Notes: generated by a model from the sequence alone, not told the origin. DNA of 64,000 bases from Xanthobacter flavus (GCF_017875275.1 NZ_JAGGML010000001.1:1-64000), one strand, 5' to 3'. Shown: positions 44,251 to 57,137, counted from the first letter of the stretch. Made by a program: numbers and translations.

Positions 44251-45045
44251 TCAGCGCGCTGGCTTCGCAGGGGCGGCCGGGGTCGCCATGGCGGCGTTTC
44301 CGCCGCTGACCCGCGAGGCGGCGACGATGGCCGGCGCAAGCGCGTCCGCAAGGCAGGTATAGCCGGCGTCATTCATATGGAAGCTGTCCCACGCGAGCGT
44401 CTTGCGGAAGCCCTGCGGATCCTGCGCGGCCCACTGCTTCATCATGGCGTAGCGGCGCAGGAGCGGCACGCCACGCCCGACCGTCGTGGAATCCACCGCG
44501 TCCACGAAGCTCTCGTAGCGCGCGACATCGGTGATGCCGGGGAAATACTGCTGGTCGATCACGATCGCCGCCGCGCCCGCGGCCGCGATGGCCGAGAGGC
44601 CTTGCGTAACGATCGCGCGCAGCCGGGTGGGATCGCCGCCGAAGATGACATCGTTGGTGCCCACCTGCCAGATCACCAGATGCGGCGCGGGTTGCGCCTT
44701 CACCAGCGCCTCCAGGCGCGCGAGGGTGGACGGGCCGGTCTCGCCCGAGACGCCGGCATTCATCACCGTGACGCGCCCCTCGCCCATGAGCGTCGCCAGA
44801 CGGCGGGCCAGCTGGCTCGGATAGGTCTGGTCCGAACTCGATGCGCCCGCGCCGGCGGTGGTGGACGAGCCGATGGCCAGGATGCGCAGCGGCTGGCCGT
44901 CCTTCAGCGCCTTCACGCCGGCCGGCATGGACAGGGCCGGAGACGGGCGCGCGGTGCAGCCGCCGGCCGCCGACGCGGCGGCGGGGCTGAGCACGGACAA
45001 CGCCACGGCAATCAGGGGCAGGGCGAAACGGCGAAGACGGCGCAT
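44251..45045 (-). CDS. SGNH/GDSL-type exported hydrolase
   Basis: A 264-residue protein with a Sec signal peptide (cleavage after ASAAGG, residue 28), so it is periplasmic or secreted. Family blocks are block I ILAIGSSTTAG (with GSS in place of GDS), VSGETG in block II, IWQVGTND in block III, and DSFHMNDAGY with the catalytic Asp-His pair. It may be an esterase or lipase, or act on polysaccharide acetyl groups. It converges with the MhqD-like gene (40 bases between stops). Start ATG 45045 is followed by MRRLRR, a normal signal start. Confidence 0.87.
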   Translation of the reverse strand: MRRLRRFALPLIAVALSVLSPAAASAAGGCTARPSPALSMPAGVKALKDGQPLRILAIGSSTTAGAGASSSDQTYPSQLARRLATLMGEGRVTVMNAGVSGETGPSTLARLEALVKAQPAPHLVIWQVGTNDVIFGGDPTRLRAIVTQGLSAIAAAGAAAIVIDQQYFPGITDVARYESFVDAVDSTTVGRGVPLLRRYAMMKQWAAQDPQGFRKTLAWDSFHMNDAGYTCLADALAPAIVAASRVSGGNAAMATPAAPAKPAR

Positions 45046-45145
45046 GGCAAGACCGAAGTATGAGGCAGCGCCGACCAGTCCGGAGCGCGCCCCGGATTGA
45101 ACCCAAGGGAAGGCCGGCGTCAACCTGAATGCTTGGAACGTCGGG

Positions 45146-46789
45146 CTATTCTGCGGCGCGCAGCGGGGTTTGCGCCGGCTGCGCCGCGCGGGGATCCACC
45201 CACGCGCCGGCTTCGATCTCGGCGATCTGCTGGGAGATATCGCGCACCAATTTCCGCGAGAATGGCCCGAGGTGCATGTAGAACAGCGCCAGCGAGAGCA
45301 ACTGCTCCAGCCTGTCCAGCCGCTTCAGCCCGCGCAGCACCACCGGCCAGACATGCACCGCCGTGCGCGGATGGCGCCAGGTGACCGTGGCGAGCACGCC
45401 GAACAGCCGCCCGAGATCGGCGACGAGTTGCCTGATGTCGATGGGGGCCGGTGGCGGAGGCGGCTCGGGAGATTTGACCGCACCCTCCTGACGGCCGACG
45501 AGTTCCGACAGCCGGCGGATACGGCCGAAGAAGGCGCGTGGCGCGTAGACCCGAGCATAGACCTCGCGATAGCGCCGCAGCACGTCGACCCGTGGCTCCA
45601 GGGTCGCGAAATTGAGCCCGGCGCTGGTCTGGTCGCCATTGCGGAAATCCTCTTCCCGCAGCGGGAACATCCGCCCTTCCCGCTCCAGCCGGCGCGAGAG
45701 CTGGGTGTCGGGAAGCGCATAAAGGAGGCCCAGCGACACCACCGGGATCGCGGCCTCCTCGATCAACTCCGCCATGGCGTCCGCCGCGTCGGGGGATTCA
45801 TTGTCAAAACCGACGATGAATCCGGCGATGACCACGATACCCGCCGCATAGATGCGGTGGACGCTGGCGGCGATGTCGCGCCGGGTGTTCTGCTTCTTCT
45901 GGGTGGAGCGCAGCACCTCCGGATCGGGGCTCTCGATGCCCACGAAGACGAGATAAAATCCGGCCGCCGCCATCTGATCCAGCAACGCCGGATCGTCCGC
46001 GAGGTTGAGCGAGGCCTCGGTGGAGAAGTGGAACGGGTGACCGTGCGCGTGCTGCCACGCGATAAGATGCGGCAGGAAAGCCTTCACCGCCTTCTTGTTG
46101 CCGATCAGATTGTCGTCGACGAAATCCACATGGCCCCGGTAGCCGAGCGCGTAAAGGGCATCGAGCTCCGCGAGCATCTGCTCGGTGGTCTTGGTGCGCG
46201 GCACCCGGCCATACAGCTCGATGATGTCGCAGAACTCGCAGGTGAACGGGCAGCCGCGGGAAAACTGCACGCCCACGAACAGATAGTCCGGCAGGTGGAG
46301 CAGATCGAAGCGCGGCACCGGCGTCCGGGTCACGTCCGGCCTCTCGTCCGGCGCGGCGATGAGGCCGGTGCGCTCGCCCCGCTCCCAGGCCGCCACGAAA
46401 GCGGAGAGCGTGGCCTCCGCCTCGCCGAGAACACGAAAATCGGCTGCCTCATAGGCTTCGGGGCTGGACGACACATCCGGCCCGCCGACCACCACGACCT
46501 TGCCCGCCGCCTTCATGGCGGCGACGGCGGCCAGCGCCTCCTGGCGCTGGGGCAGCATGCCGCTCACGAAAACAACGTCCGCCCATGCGAGGTCGGCCGG
46601 GTCCAGCGGGCGGGCATTCAGATCGCACAGCCGCGCCTCCCAGTGGGCGGGCAGCAGCGCGGCGACGGTGATCAGTCCCAGAGGCGGAGCCATGCAGCGG
46701 GCGCCTTTGAGCCGCGCCAGCTCCAGATTGCGCCAGAAGCTCGCCTGCGCGAACCGCGGATAGAGAAGCAGCACCCGGACGCCCGACAT
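45146..46789 (-). CDS. B12-binding radical SAM protein with C-terminal DUF4070-like region
   Basis: A 547-residue protein. The N-terminal part (LLLYPRFAQASFWRNLELA, VVVVGGPDVSSSP) is a cobalamin-binding Rossmann domain; the radical SAM cluster ligands are in GCPFTCEFCD (CxxxCxxC). The C-terminal region from about 420 fits the DUF4070-type extension found in hopanoid C-methylases HpnP/HpnR and related unknown methylases. It probably methylates an unactivated carbon using B12 and SAM, but the substrate is not readable. The cob genes elsewhere in the window could supply its cofactor. Start ATG 46789. Confidence 0.86.
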   Translation of the reverse strand: MSGVRVLLLYPRFAQASFWRNLELARLKGARCMAPPLGLITVAALLPAHWEARLCDLNARPLDPADLAWADVVFVSGMLPQRQEALAAVAAMKAAGKVVVVGGPDVSSSPEAYEAADFRVLGEAEATLSAFVAAWERGERTGLIAAPDERPDVTRTPVPRFDLLHLPDYLFVGVQFSRGCPFTCEFCDIIELYGRVPRTKTTEQMLAELDALYALGYRGHVDFVDDNLIGNKKAVKAFLPHLIAWQHAHGHPFHFSTEASLNLADDPALLDQMAAAGFYLVFVGIESPDPEVLRSTQKKQNTRRDIAASVHRIYAAGIVVIAGFIVGFDNESPDAADAMAELIEEAAIPVVSLGLLYALPDTQLSRRLEREGRMFPLREEDFRNGDQTSAGLNFATLEPRVDVLRRYREVYARVYAPRAFFGRIRRLSELVGRQEGAVKSPEPPPPPAPIDIRQLVADLGRLFGVLATVTWRHPRTAVHVWPVVLRGLKRLDRLEQLLSLALFYMHLGPFSRKLVRDISQQIAEIEAGAWVDPRAAQPAQTPLRAAE

Positions 46790-46911
46790 CGCCCCTCCCG
46801 TGAATCCCGGCGATCCTAGGATGGTTGCGCAGCAATGTCATTGCAACGACGCAACACAGCGGCACCCCTGTGGGGGCTGTCTATTCGGTCGGATATGGGA
46901 GAATATCGAAG

Positions 46912-46988
<77 letters not shown>

Positions 46989-47254
46989 GAACCGGCGGCA
47001 GGTCTTGCCGACCGCCGAGGAGAGCGGCGTGGTACGGCACCCCTCCGCCCAAGTCAAGCAAGCCGCGCATTTTTTGCCGGGAAGTTGTCCACAGGCTCCG
47101 CAAAACCGCGCAACCGCAACGCTTTGCGGCAGGCGCGGAGATGGGGATTCCGACACGCCGAGGACGCCGCAAGGGCGCACCTGTCACCGTCAGGGGAGGC
47201 TTGCGCCGCGGCCGGAATCATCAGGGTCACGAAGGAAAGCGGTGGGGCTGGACA

Positions 47255-47330
47255 TGGTGGGCGGTGACGGGCTCGAACCGCCGACCCTCTCGGTGTAAAC
47301 GAGATGCTCTACCAACTGAGCTAACCGCCC
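47255..47330 (-). tRNA. tRNA-Val (anticodon TAC)
   Basis: The minus strand folds as a cloverleaf: acceptor stem GGGCGGT/ACCGCCC, D-arm GCTCAGTTGGTAGAGC, anticodon stem TCTCG/CGAGA with loop TTTACAC (anticodon TAC), and T-arm GGCGGTTCGAGCCCGTC. CCA is encoded at 47255-47257. It lies downstream of hupB and upstream of tRNA-Asp, both common alphaproteobacterial positions. Confidence 0.95.
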
Positions 47331-47783
47331 GGTCGTCGCAGGACCTTTGCGCGCTATAATCCGCTCCGGCCCCAGCGGCAAGGGCAGGCATCCTGATGGG
47401 CGGCATGGCGTGGGGCCGGCCGTTATCGGGAGGGATCCCGCAACGTGCGAATGTCGGGTCCAATTCCCCGCGCGAAGTCCTGGGGCAGAAACCGCGCGCC
47501 ATGGACCCGTCGCACGACGGGTGCGTTTACGGGGCGCTGCGGGCTTGATCCGTCTCTGGGAAGCGGGTGCCACACCGGAAAGCGCGAAGGGCACGACCTG
47601 CTTGATGCGTCTTCCGACAGGCGGCAATCAGCCAGGCGGCAATGTAGCTTGCCGGATCGGGGACGCTCCGCCCGGTACGGCCGGGCCGGGAGCGTCCGGA
47701 TAGCCCGCCGGACATCCGTCCGGAGAGGCACATGGAGCGGCGATCGCGGCCGGCGCAGCGTGCGTCCGGGCCGCAAGGCCCGA
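47331..47783. other. 453-base gene-free region between tRNA-Val and hupB
   Basis: No coding frame shows family resemblance. It holds a GGGCC/GGCCC hairpin with GCAA loop at 47768-47781 just after hupB, which may terminate hupB, and a longer compound hairpin at 47661-47697 (GGACGCTCC/GGAGCGTCC enclosing GCCCGG/CCGGGC). The tRNA-Val promoter should lie at the 47331 end. Confidence 0.55.
47661..47697. repeat. Compound 15-bp hairpin downstream of hupB
   Basis: GGACGCTCC (47661-47669) pairs with GGAGCGTCC (47689-47697), and directly inside GCCCGG (47670-47675) pairs with CCGGGC (47681-47686), leaving a five-base loop and a two-base bulge. No U-tract follows on either strand. It could be an RNA structure or a repeat unit. 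Confidence 0.5.
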
Positions 47784-48062
47784 TCAGTCGTTCACGGCTT
47801 CCTTGAGGCCCTTGCCGGGGGTGAACTTCGGCGCCTTGGAAGCCTTGATCTTCACCGGCTTGCCGGTGCGCGGGTTGCGGCCTTCACGGGCAGCGCGCGT
47901 CACCACGGAGAAGCTGCCGAAACCGATCAGCTTGACTTCCTCGCCATCCTTGAGCGCCTTGGCGATGATGTCGAAGGTCGCGTCCACAGCCGCAGCCGCA
48001 GCGGTCTTCGTCAGCTTCGCCTCTTCGGCCACGGCGGCGATCAGTTCGTTCTTGGTGGTCAT
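47784..48062 (-). CDS. hupB: DNA-binding protein HU
   Basis: A 92-residue nucleoid protein, the standard HU length. It opens MTTKNELIAAVAEEAKLTKT and carries the conserved beta-arm region GFGSFSVVTRAAREGRNPRTGKPVKI. HU dimers bind and bend DNA without strong sequence preference. The gene follows lon in the same orientation, an order seen in many proteobacteria, with a 323-base gap that should hold its promoter. Start ATG 48062. Confidence 0.96.
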   Translation of the reverse strand: MTTKNELIAAVAEEAKLTKTAAAAAVDATFDIIAKALKDGEEVKLIGFGSFSVVTRAAREGRNPRTGKPVKIKASKAPKFTPGKGLKEAVND

Positions 48063-48385
48063 CTGACCTTTCCTTCCGTTGTCAGAACGCGAATCGTGCA
48101 GGGCGAGCCCCGAACGAACGGCGCGAGCATCACGGAAAATAAGGCTTTTGCAAGCGAGATCGGCGCCAAACCCGCACCAATGCACGATTTTGCGCTGTGC
48201 GCCTGCGAACAGCAAAGGAGCGAGCGAGCGGAGGGAGCGTCCCGCGGGCTCTGCTAAGTCATTGAAAAGATTGAGGGCGCGCACCACGCTCCCCGAAGGT
48301 CCGGAGATGGCGGCGACACGCCCTCTAAAAATGTTCAGAAACTGTTGATACAGGCCGGGTTGCGGACAATCCGGCCTGGTTTTCG
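48063..48385. other. 323-base region between lon and hupB
   Basis: It holds the expected hupB promoter and, beside lon, the hairpin at 48351-48378. The remaining sequence shows no reading frame with family resemblance. Confidence 0.6.
48351..48378 (-). terminator. Terminator-like hairpin after lon
   Basis: CAGGCCGG and CCGGCCTG pair perfectly around 12 bases, eight bases past the lon stop. The minus-strand downstream flank (TATCAACAG) has no clear U-tract, so intrinsic termination is uncertain. Confidence 0.5.
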
Positions 48386-50806
<2,421 letters not shown>

Positions 50807-51210
50807 GACGCAATCCTTTCAAGAACTGCACGCGCTGGATTTGGGCGCAGAACTGCGTTGCCGCGCGTGCACGCGGCCGGAGACGGGTGTGGATTTTCAA
50901 TGCTGAAGCGGCTTTCGCCGCAGGAGGCACGAGGTCCGACCCCCGAGACCGGAACTTTCGAAAAGTAGATGGACACGCAACCTGCCCGTTTCAAGGGCAC
51001 ACCATTGACCTCTTTGGGGGATCCGCCCTGGCAGGCGAATGCCCGGAGAAGAGGGCGGACCGGCGCCACGGCTCCGGCCGTCATCTCCCGCCTCATGCCC
51101 CGACCGGGACCAGCCGGGGACCGGAGGGAGCCCGGGCCGGCTGAATTCTGGTCATGTCCCGCCCTCTCCCGAAACCGCAAGGCTTGGGGAGAGGCGCGGA
51201 GCCCGACACG
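50807..51210. other. 404-base region between clpX and lon
   Basis: It contains the leader and probable promoter of lon, including the RpoH-like element at 50966-50995, and the 3' flank of clpX with GC-rich stems around 51100-51140. No gene is evident. Confidence 0.65.
50966..50995 (-). promoter_or_regulatory. Heat-shock (RpoH)-type promoter candidate for lon
   Basis: On the minus strand CTTGAAA (50989-50995) is followed after 15 bases by TCCATCTA (50966-50973), close to the sigma-32 consensus CTTGAAA / CCCCATNT. Transcription would begin near 50958 and give a leader of about 150 bases before lon. lon is a standard member of the RpoH regulon. Confidence 0.55.
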
Positions 51211-52479
<1,269 letters not shown>

Positions 52480-52956
52480 CTCACGTCTCCTAGTGCCCTC
52501 ACGAACCGGACATTTGGACCGGCCGACCCGTCAGGGCCTCGTATGGGGTTTGCACGAAGCAAAAATCTCGCCAAACCCGAATGTGGTGATCCACTTCCCA
52601 AAAGCCAATCACCCTGAGGCGACGCGATCAAGGCAGGCTGACGACATTCCCCAGACCAAGGGACCCGCCGCCGCCGACCTGAAGGTCGCGCCGTCCGCCG
52701 ATCGTCTGCTCACGACCTTTCGCAATCCTGAACCCGGGACTTATTACGAAGTCCGGACCCCGACGGTTCATGGCCCTGAAACGCGAAGGCCCCCACCATG
52801 AGGCGGGGGCCGACAACGCGGCATCCGATGCCGGCTTAACGACATGCAAGCGCGATCTTGCACCGCACGCAAGTGGGGCATTGCGAGAACGCCGGGCGTG
52901 TTGCCCAACTATCGCTATCGCCCCGCCTCCTCCCGCGGCCAAGCTGACGCTCAACC
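52480..52956. other. 477-base region between clpP and clpX
   Basis: No gene is apparent. A GGCCCCC/GGGGGCC hairpin at 52788-52811 probably marks the end of the clpP message. The part nearest 52480 should contain the clpX promoter and leader. Confidence 0.6.
52788..52811 (-). terminator. Terminator-like hairpin between clpP and clpX
   Basis: GGCCCCC and GGGGGCC pair perfectly around ten bases, about 145 bases past clpP. The minus-strand flank has only a short T-containing tract (TTCGCGTTTC), so efficiency is uncertain. Confidence 0.55.
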
Positions 52957-53592
52957 TCAGGCGGCCTTGCTGACCTCGTCGGTCGGGCGCTTGTCGATCA
53001 CGGAATCGATAAGCCCGAACTCCTTGGCGGCCTCGGAGGTCATGAAGTTGTCGCGCTCGAGGGCGTTCTCGATGGCGTCGAACGACTGGCCGGTATGCTT
53101 CACATAGATTTCATTCAGCCGCTTCTTGAGGCTGAGGATTTCCTGCGCGTGAAGCATGATGTCCGTCACCTGGCCCTGGAAGCCGCCGGACGGCTGGTGG
53201 ACCATGATTCGCGCGTTAGGCAACGCGAATCGCATTCCCTTCTCGCCCGCGGTCAGCAGCAGCGAGCCCATGGAGGCCGCCTGGCCGATGCAGAGCGTCG
53301 ACACCGCCGGCTTGATGAACTGCATGGTGTCGTAGATGGCGAGGCCCGACGTCACCACTCCCCCGGGGGAGTTGATGTACATCGAGATTTCCTTCTTCGG
53401 ATTGTCCGCCTCGAGGAACAGGAGCTGGGCCACCGCGAGGGTGGACATGCCGTCCTCGACCGGGCCGGTGAGGAAAAGGATGCGCTCCTTCAGGAGGCGG
53501 GAAAAGATGTCATAGGACCGCTCGCCACGGTTGGTCTGCTCAACCACCATGGGGATCAGGTAATTCATGTAAGTATCGACAGGATCACGCAT
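52957..53592 (-). CDS. clpP: ATP-dependent Clp protease proteolytic subunit
   Basis: A 211-residue serine peptidase that forms the ClpP chamber. The catalytic triad is visible: Ser in [11 protein letters not shown], His in [10 protein letters not shown], and Asp in [27 protein letters not shown] is the handle-side signature. ATG 53592 ([20 protein letters not shown]) is the family start; the upstream in-frame extension is not supported. tig lies 99 bases upstream and clpX downstream on the same strand, the conserved proteostasis order. Confidence 0.97.
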   Translation of the reverse strand: MRDPVDTYMNYLIPMVVEQTNRGERSYDIFSRLLKERILFLTGPVEDGMSTLAVAQLLFLEADNPKKEISMYINSPGGVVTSGLAIYDTMQFIKPAVSTLCIGQAASMGSLLLTAGEKGMRFALPNARIMVHQPSGGFQGQVTDIMLHAQEILSLKKRLNEIYVKHTGQSFDAIENALERDNFMTSEAAKEFGLIDSVIDKRPTDEVSKAA

Positions 53593-53632
53593 CTTAAATC
53601 CCCCGGGGGGCGCATGGGAGGGCGCGGGTAAG

Positions 53633-53654
53633 GGCACGCCGCTTCCGGCGTGCC
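53633..53654 (-). terminator. Hairpin between tig and clpP
   Basis: GGCACGCCG and CGGCGTGCC pair perfectly around a four-base loop, 38 bases after the tig stop. Without a U-tract it may be a partial terminator or message-stabilising structure between the two genes. Confidence 0.5.
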
Positions 53655-53691
53655 GCGCGATTTCGTCGCAGGACGGATCGCGGCCCGAGCC

Positions 53692-55044
53692 TCAGGCCGC
53701 CTTCTCGTCCTCGTCATCCTTGAAGAGCTCTTCCTTGGTAACCGTCTTCTCGGTCACGTTGGCGAGCTCCAGGAGGAAGTCGACGACCTTCTCCTCGAAC
53801 AGGGGGGCGCGCACGGATGCCAGAGCCTCGGGGGTGCGGCGGTAATAATCCCACACCTGCTGCTCCTGGCCGGGGAACTGGCGGGCCCGTTCGACCACCG
53901 CGCGCGTCACCTCGTCATCGGAAACCTGGATATTGTTGCGCTCGCCGATTTCCGCAAGCACCAGGCCGAGGCGCACACGGCGCTCGGCGATGCGGCGGTA
54001 ATCCTGGCGCGCCTCTTCCTCGGTGGTGCCTTCATCGGCGAAGGTGCGGCTCTGGGCGGCGAGATCCTCGTTCACCCGGCTCCACACGCCGTAGAATTCC
54101 TGCTCCACGAGGCCTTCCGGCACGTCGAACTTGTGGGTCGCGTCGAGGCCGTCGAGCAGGGCGCGCTTCACCTTCTGGCGGGCGGCGCCGGCATATTCCT
54201 GCGCGATGCGGGCCTTCACGGTCTCGCGGAGCTTCTCGAGGCTTTCCTGGCCGAGGGTCGCGGCGAAAGCGTCGTCCACGGTGATCGCGCCGGGCGCATC
54301 GACGGACTTGACGGTCACCTCGAAGGTCGCGGCCTTCCCGGCGAGCTCCTTGGCGGCATAGCCCTCGGGGAAAGTGACGCTGAGGGTGCGGTTCTCACCG
54401 GCGCTGGCGCCGACGAGCTGCTCCTCGAAGCCGGGGATGAAGCCCTTGGAGCCGAGCAGGACGTCGATGTCCTGGCCTTCGCCGCCCTGGAACTTCTCGC
54501 CGTCCACATAGCCGGTGAAGTCGATGGTGAGGCGGTCGCCGTCGGCGGCGGGGCCATCCTTGGTCGCGAAGGGGCGGTTGGCGTCGGCGATGCGCTGCAC
54601 GGCCTCGTCCACCTCGGCGTCAGTCACCTCGACCACGGGCTTCTCGACGGAGATGTCCTTGAAATTGCCAAGCTCGATCTTCGGCAGGATTTCCAGCTCC
54701 ACGTCGTAGGCGAGGTCCTTGCCGCCATCGAGCAGGGTCTGGAACTGGGGGTCTTCCTCCGGACCCTTGATCCGGGGCTGGAGCGCCAGCTTGAAGCCGT
54801 GCTCCTCGACGATCTTGCCGTTGGTCTCGTTGACGGTCTGCTCGATGATCTCGGACATCACGGTCTTGCCGTAGACGCGCTTGAGATGGGCCACGGGCAC
54901 CTTGCCGGGGCGGAAGCCGTTCAGCTTCACCTGGCCCTTGAGCTCGTTGAGCCGGGCGTCGGCCCGGGCGTCGAGGTCGGCGGCGGACACCACCACACGG
55001 AACGCGCGCTTGAGGCCCTCGGCCCCGGTCTCGGTCACCTGCAT
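53692..55044 (-). CDS. tig: Trigger factor
   Basis: A 450-residue ribosome-associated chaperone with prolyl isomerase activity. The N-terminal ribosome-binding motif is GFRPGKVP (in VKLNGFRPGKVPVAHLKRVY), the FKBP-like middle domain contains GDRLTIDFTGYVDGEKFQGG, and the C-terminal arms end in an acidic tail (EELFKDDEDEKAA). It heads the tig-clpP-clpX-lon-hupB series on the minus strand and is preceded by tRNA-Leu. Start ATG 55044. Confidence 0.96.
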   Translation of the reverse strand: MQVTETGAEGLKRAFRVVVSAADLDARADARLNELKGQVKLNGFRPGKVPVAHLKRVYGKTVMSEIIEQTVNETNGKIVEEHGFKLALQPRIKGPEEDPQFQTLLDGGKDLAYDVELEILPKIELGNFKDISVEKPVVEVTDAEVDEAVQRIADANRPFATKDGPAADGDRLTIDFTGYVDGEKFQGGEGQDIDVLLGSKGFIPGFEEQLVGASAGENRTLSVTFPEGYAAKELAGKAATFEVTVKSVDAPGAITVDDAFAATLGQESLEKLRETVKARIAQEYAGAARQKVKRALLDGLDATHKFDVPEGLVEQEFYGVWSRVNEDLAAQSRTFADEGTTEEEARQDYRRIAERRVRLGLVLAEIGERNNIQVSDDEVTRAVVERARQFPGQEQQVWDYYRRTPEALASVRAPLFEEKVVDFLLELANVTEKTVTKEELFKDDEDEKAA

Positions 55045-55201
55045 CGTCTTGCCTTCACATCCTCATCGCGCCAGGCGCGGTAACTTGAATTCAGCGCTGT
55101 CACCGGCATCCCGCGGCAATCGCCGGAGGCCGCGCGGCACGGTGGACCTGCTCCCGACCAGCCCGCCCTGCGGCGGCCGGCACGCGAACATGCGGCGGCA
55201 T

Positions 55202-55286
55202 TGGTGCGGGCGGAGGGTTTCGAACCCCCACGACTTGCGTCACGGGAACCTAAATCCCGCGCGTCTACCAGTTCCGCCACGCCCGC
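55202..55286 (-). tRNA. tRNA-Leu (anticodon TAG)
   Basis: The minus strand folds as a class II tRNA: acceptor stem GCGGGCG/CGCCCGC, anticodon stem CGGGA/TCCCG with loop TTTAGGT (anticodon TAG), a long variable arm, and T-arm GGGGGTTCGAAACCCTC. CCA is encoded at 55202-55204. tRNA-Leu upstream of tig is typical of alphaproteobacteria. Confidence 0.94.
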
Positions 55287-55756
55287 GGCCCCGTCTCGCC
55301 AAAGGCCCGTCGCACCCAAAGGCCCGACGCGCCCAAGCCATTCATGCCGGCGAAGGGAGATCGCACCCGATATCGGCATCGACGCGCTTGAGCGCACGAC
55401 GCCTCCGGGCACGGCTCCACCGCTCGCGCACGAGGCCGCACGCGCCGTTCGGGTCGCGGCTTATATCATGCCCGCGCGGTCGCGCAGCAAGAAAATGGCG
55501 CCGGAAGCCGTGCTCTCACGGTCCCCGCCCCGGCCACGGCAGGACGCCGCATCCAGACCCTGCCCTACGCCAGCGGATGACCTCGCCCGATGGCTGGAAA
55601 CCGTGCAATGCCAGGGTCCTGCTCGCGCGAGGCCATGCGCCGAATGCCTTGAGGCACGGGCGGACCGTCGATCGCGTCACGAAGCTGAGCAGGAAAGCCG
55701 CTTGCCCTTTTTCCGGCCGCGTAACATGGTCCCACCACCCTGCCAGGAGATGCAGC
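55287..55756. other. 470-base gene-free region between tRNA-Leu and the multicopper-oxidase-like gene
   Basis: Frames cross this stretch on both strands but none shows a domain or plausible start, and they read as low-complexity Arg/Ala/Pro sequence. It should contain the promoters of the divergent tRNA-Leu and the downstream Tat protein gene. Confidence 0.55.
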
Positions 55757-56998
55757 GTGAGCACGCCGATTCCCTCTCGTCGCACCGTTCTCAAGGGGGC
55801 TGCGGCCCTGTCGTTCGCCGGCGCTGCCGGTGCCATTCTGCCGGAATGGGCGCTGGCGCAGGGACAGGCCGCCGCGCCGGTGGCGCTCACCGCCGCCGAG
55901 GGCACGCGCCCGGCCATCGCCGGACAGGGCAACCTCGCGCTCTTCAACGATTCCCTGCCGGGCCCCGTGCTGCGCGTAAAGAAGGGCAGCGAGCTTTCGA
56001 TCCAGTTCGCCAATGCGCTCAAGGAGAGCGTGGGCCTGACGTGGCAGGGCGTGCGGCTGCCGGCCGATGCAGCCGCTTCCGCCTCCGCTGCCGTCGCGGG
56101 CGGGCAGAACAAGCTCATCCGGCTCACGCCGAAGGATGCCGGCACTTACTGGTACCACGCCTCCTCCCCTGCCCTCGCCCGCCGCGCGCTGTCTGGCGCG
56201 CTCATCGTGGACGAGCCGGGCGCGCCCGCCTACGCTTCGGACAACCTCCTGTTCATCCAGTCTTTTCCGCCCGAGAGCGGGGTGCCGATCTTCCCGGTCA
56301 ACGGCGAGTTTTCCCCCACCTTCCAGGGCCCGGCCAGTGGGCGCAGCCGTCTGCGGCTGGTGAACGCGACCCCGCTCTTCCTGCGGCTGCGGCTCAAGGG
56401 GCCGGCCGCCTATGTCATTGCCATCGACGGACAGCCTGTCGCCCAACCTTTCGAGTTGAAGGACGGCCGGATCCAGATCGCGCCGGGCGGGCGGGTGGAC
56501 GTGGCGGCGACCATCGATGATGCGGACGCCACCATTATCGAGATCGAGACCGCCCAGGAGCCGATCCGGCTCGCCGTTGTCACGCCGGTCGGTCCGGCCG
56601 GCCCCATGCCCTCCGGCCCACCCACTCCGCTCCCGCAGAATGATTTGCCGGCTGAAATTCCGCTCAAGGATGCGGTACGCGTTGAACTGCCCATCGGGGG
56701 GAAGAGTGGCGCGCCCGCTTCGCTGGGGACCGTGAAGTCAGGCAAGGCAATGGTTCTCACCCTGGCCAACAGCCTCGACGCTCCGGTGTCGGTTCATGTG
56801 GCCGGCCACGCCGTGCGCCTCCTCGACGGCCTCGATGACGGATGGAAGCCCTGGTGGCACGACACGGTTCCTGTGCCGGCTAAAGCGACAGTAAGGGTGG
56901 CCCTTCTGGCCCAATCACCAGGCACCTGGAGCGTCACCGCCCAGCGTGGCGGAGACGGAGAGGTCGTTGGGTCGGGCACGTATCAAGTCACGGCCTGA
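55757..56998 (+). CDS. Tat-exported multicopper-oxidase-fold protein lacking copper ligands (FtsP/SufI-like)
   Basis: A 413-residue protein with a twin-arginine signal (PSRRTVLKGAAALSFAGAAG, cleavage near residue 35), so it is exported folded. Cupredoxin-like domains follow (PGPVLRVKKGSELSIQFANA, TPKDAGTYWYHASSPALARR). Only one His remains at the usual HxH site (YHAS), and the C-terminal HCHxxxH motif is absent; the last domain instead has DDGWKPWWHDTVPVP. It thus resembles FtsP/SufI, a copper-free relative that protects the divisome, or a related redox-inactive protein. GTG 55757 is chosen from AGGAGA seven bases upstream. Confidence 0.82.
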   Translation: MSTPIPSRRTVLKGAAALSFAGAAGAILPEWALAQGQAAAPVALTAAEGTRPAIAGQGNLALFNDSLPGPVLRVKKGSELSIQFANALKESVGLTWQGVRLPADAAASASAAVAGGQNKLIRLTPKDAGTYWYHASSPALARRALSGALIVDEPGAPAYASDNLLFIQSFPPESGVPIFPVNGEFSPTFQGPASGRSRLRLVNATPLFLRLRLKGPAAYVIAIDGQPVAQPFELKDGRIQIAPGGRVDVAATIDDADATIIEIETAQEPIRLAVVTPVGPAGPMPSGPPTPLPQNDLPAEIPLKDAVRVELPIGGKSGAPASLGTVKSGKAMVLTLANSLDAPVSVHVAGHAVRLLDGLDDGWKPWWHDTVPVPAKATVRVALLAQSPGTWSVTAQRGGDGEVVGSGTYQVTA

Positions 56999-57137
56999 CA
57001 GTTTAGCGATTAAAACCAGCCACTTAACTTTTGCGCCGCCGCAGACGCAGCCAGCGTCTTCGGACGGCGCTGTCTCGGCGCACTGGCTGGCGCGAGATGG
57101 CGGAGGTTCTTTCCGCAATCTGATTCGTTAGCCCGCG

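Noticed and set aside
55516-56145. 209-codon minus-strand frame near the multicopper-oxidase-like gene
   Set aside because: Mostly complementary to the coding sequence of the Tat protein, with no domain and no promoter context.
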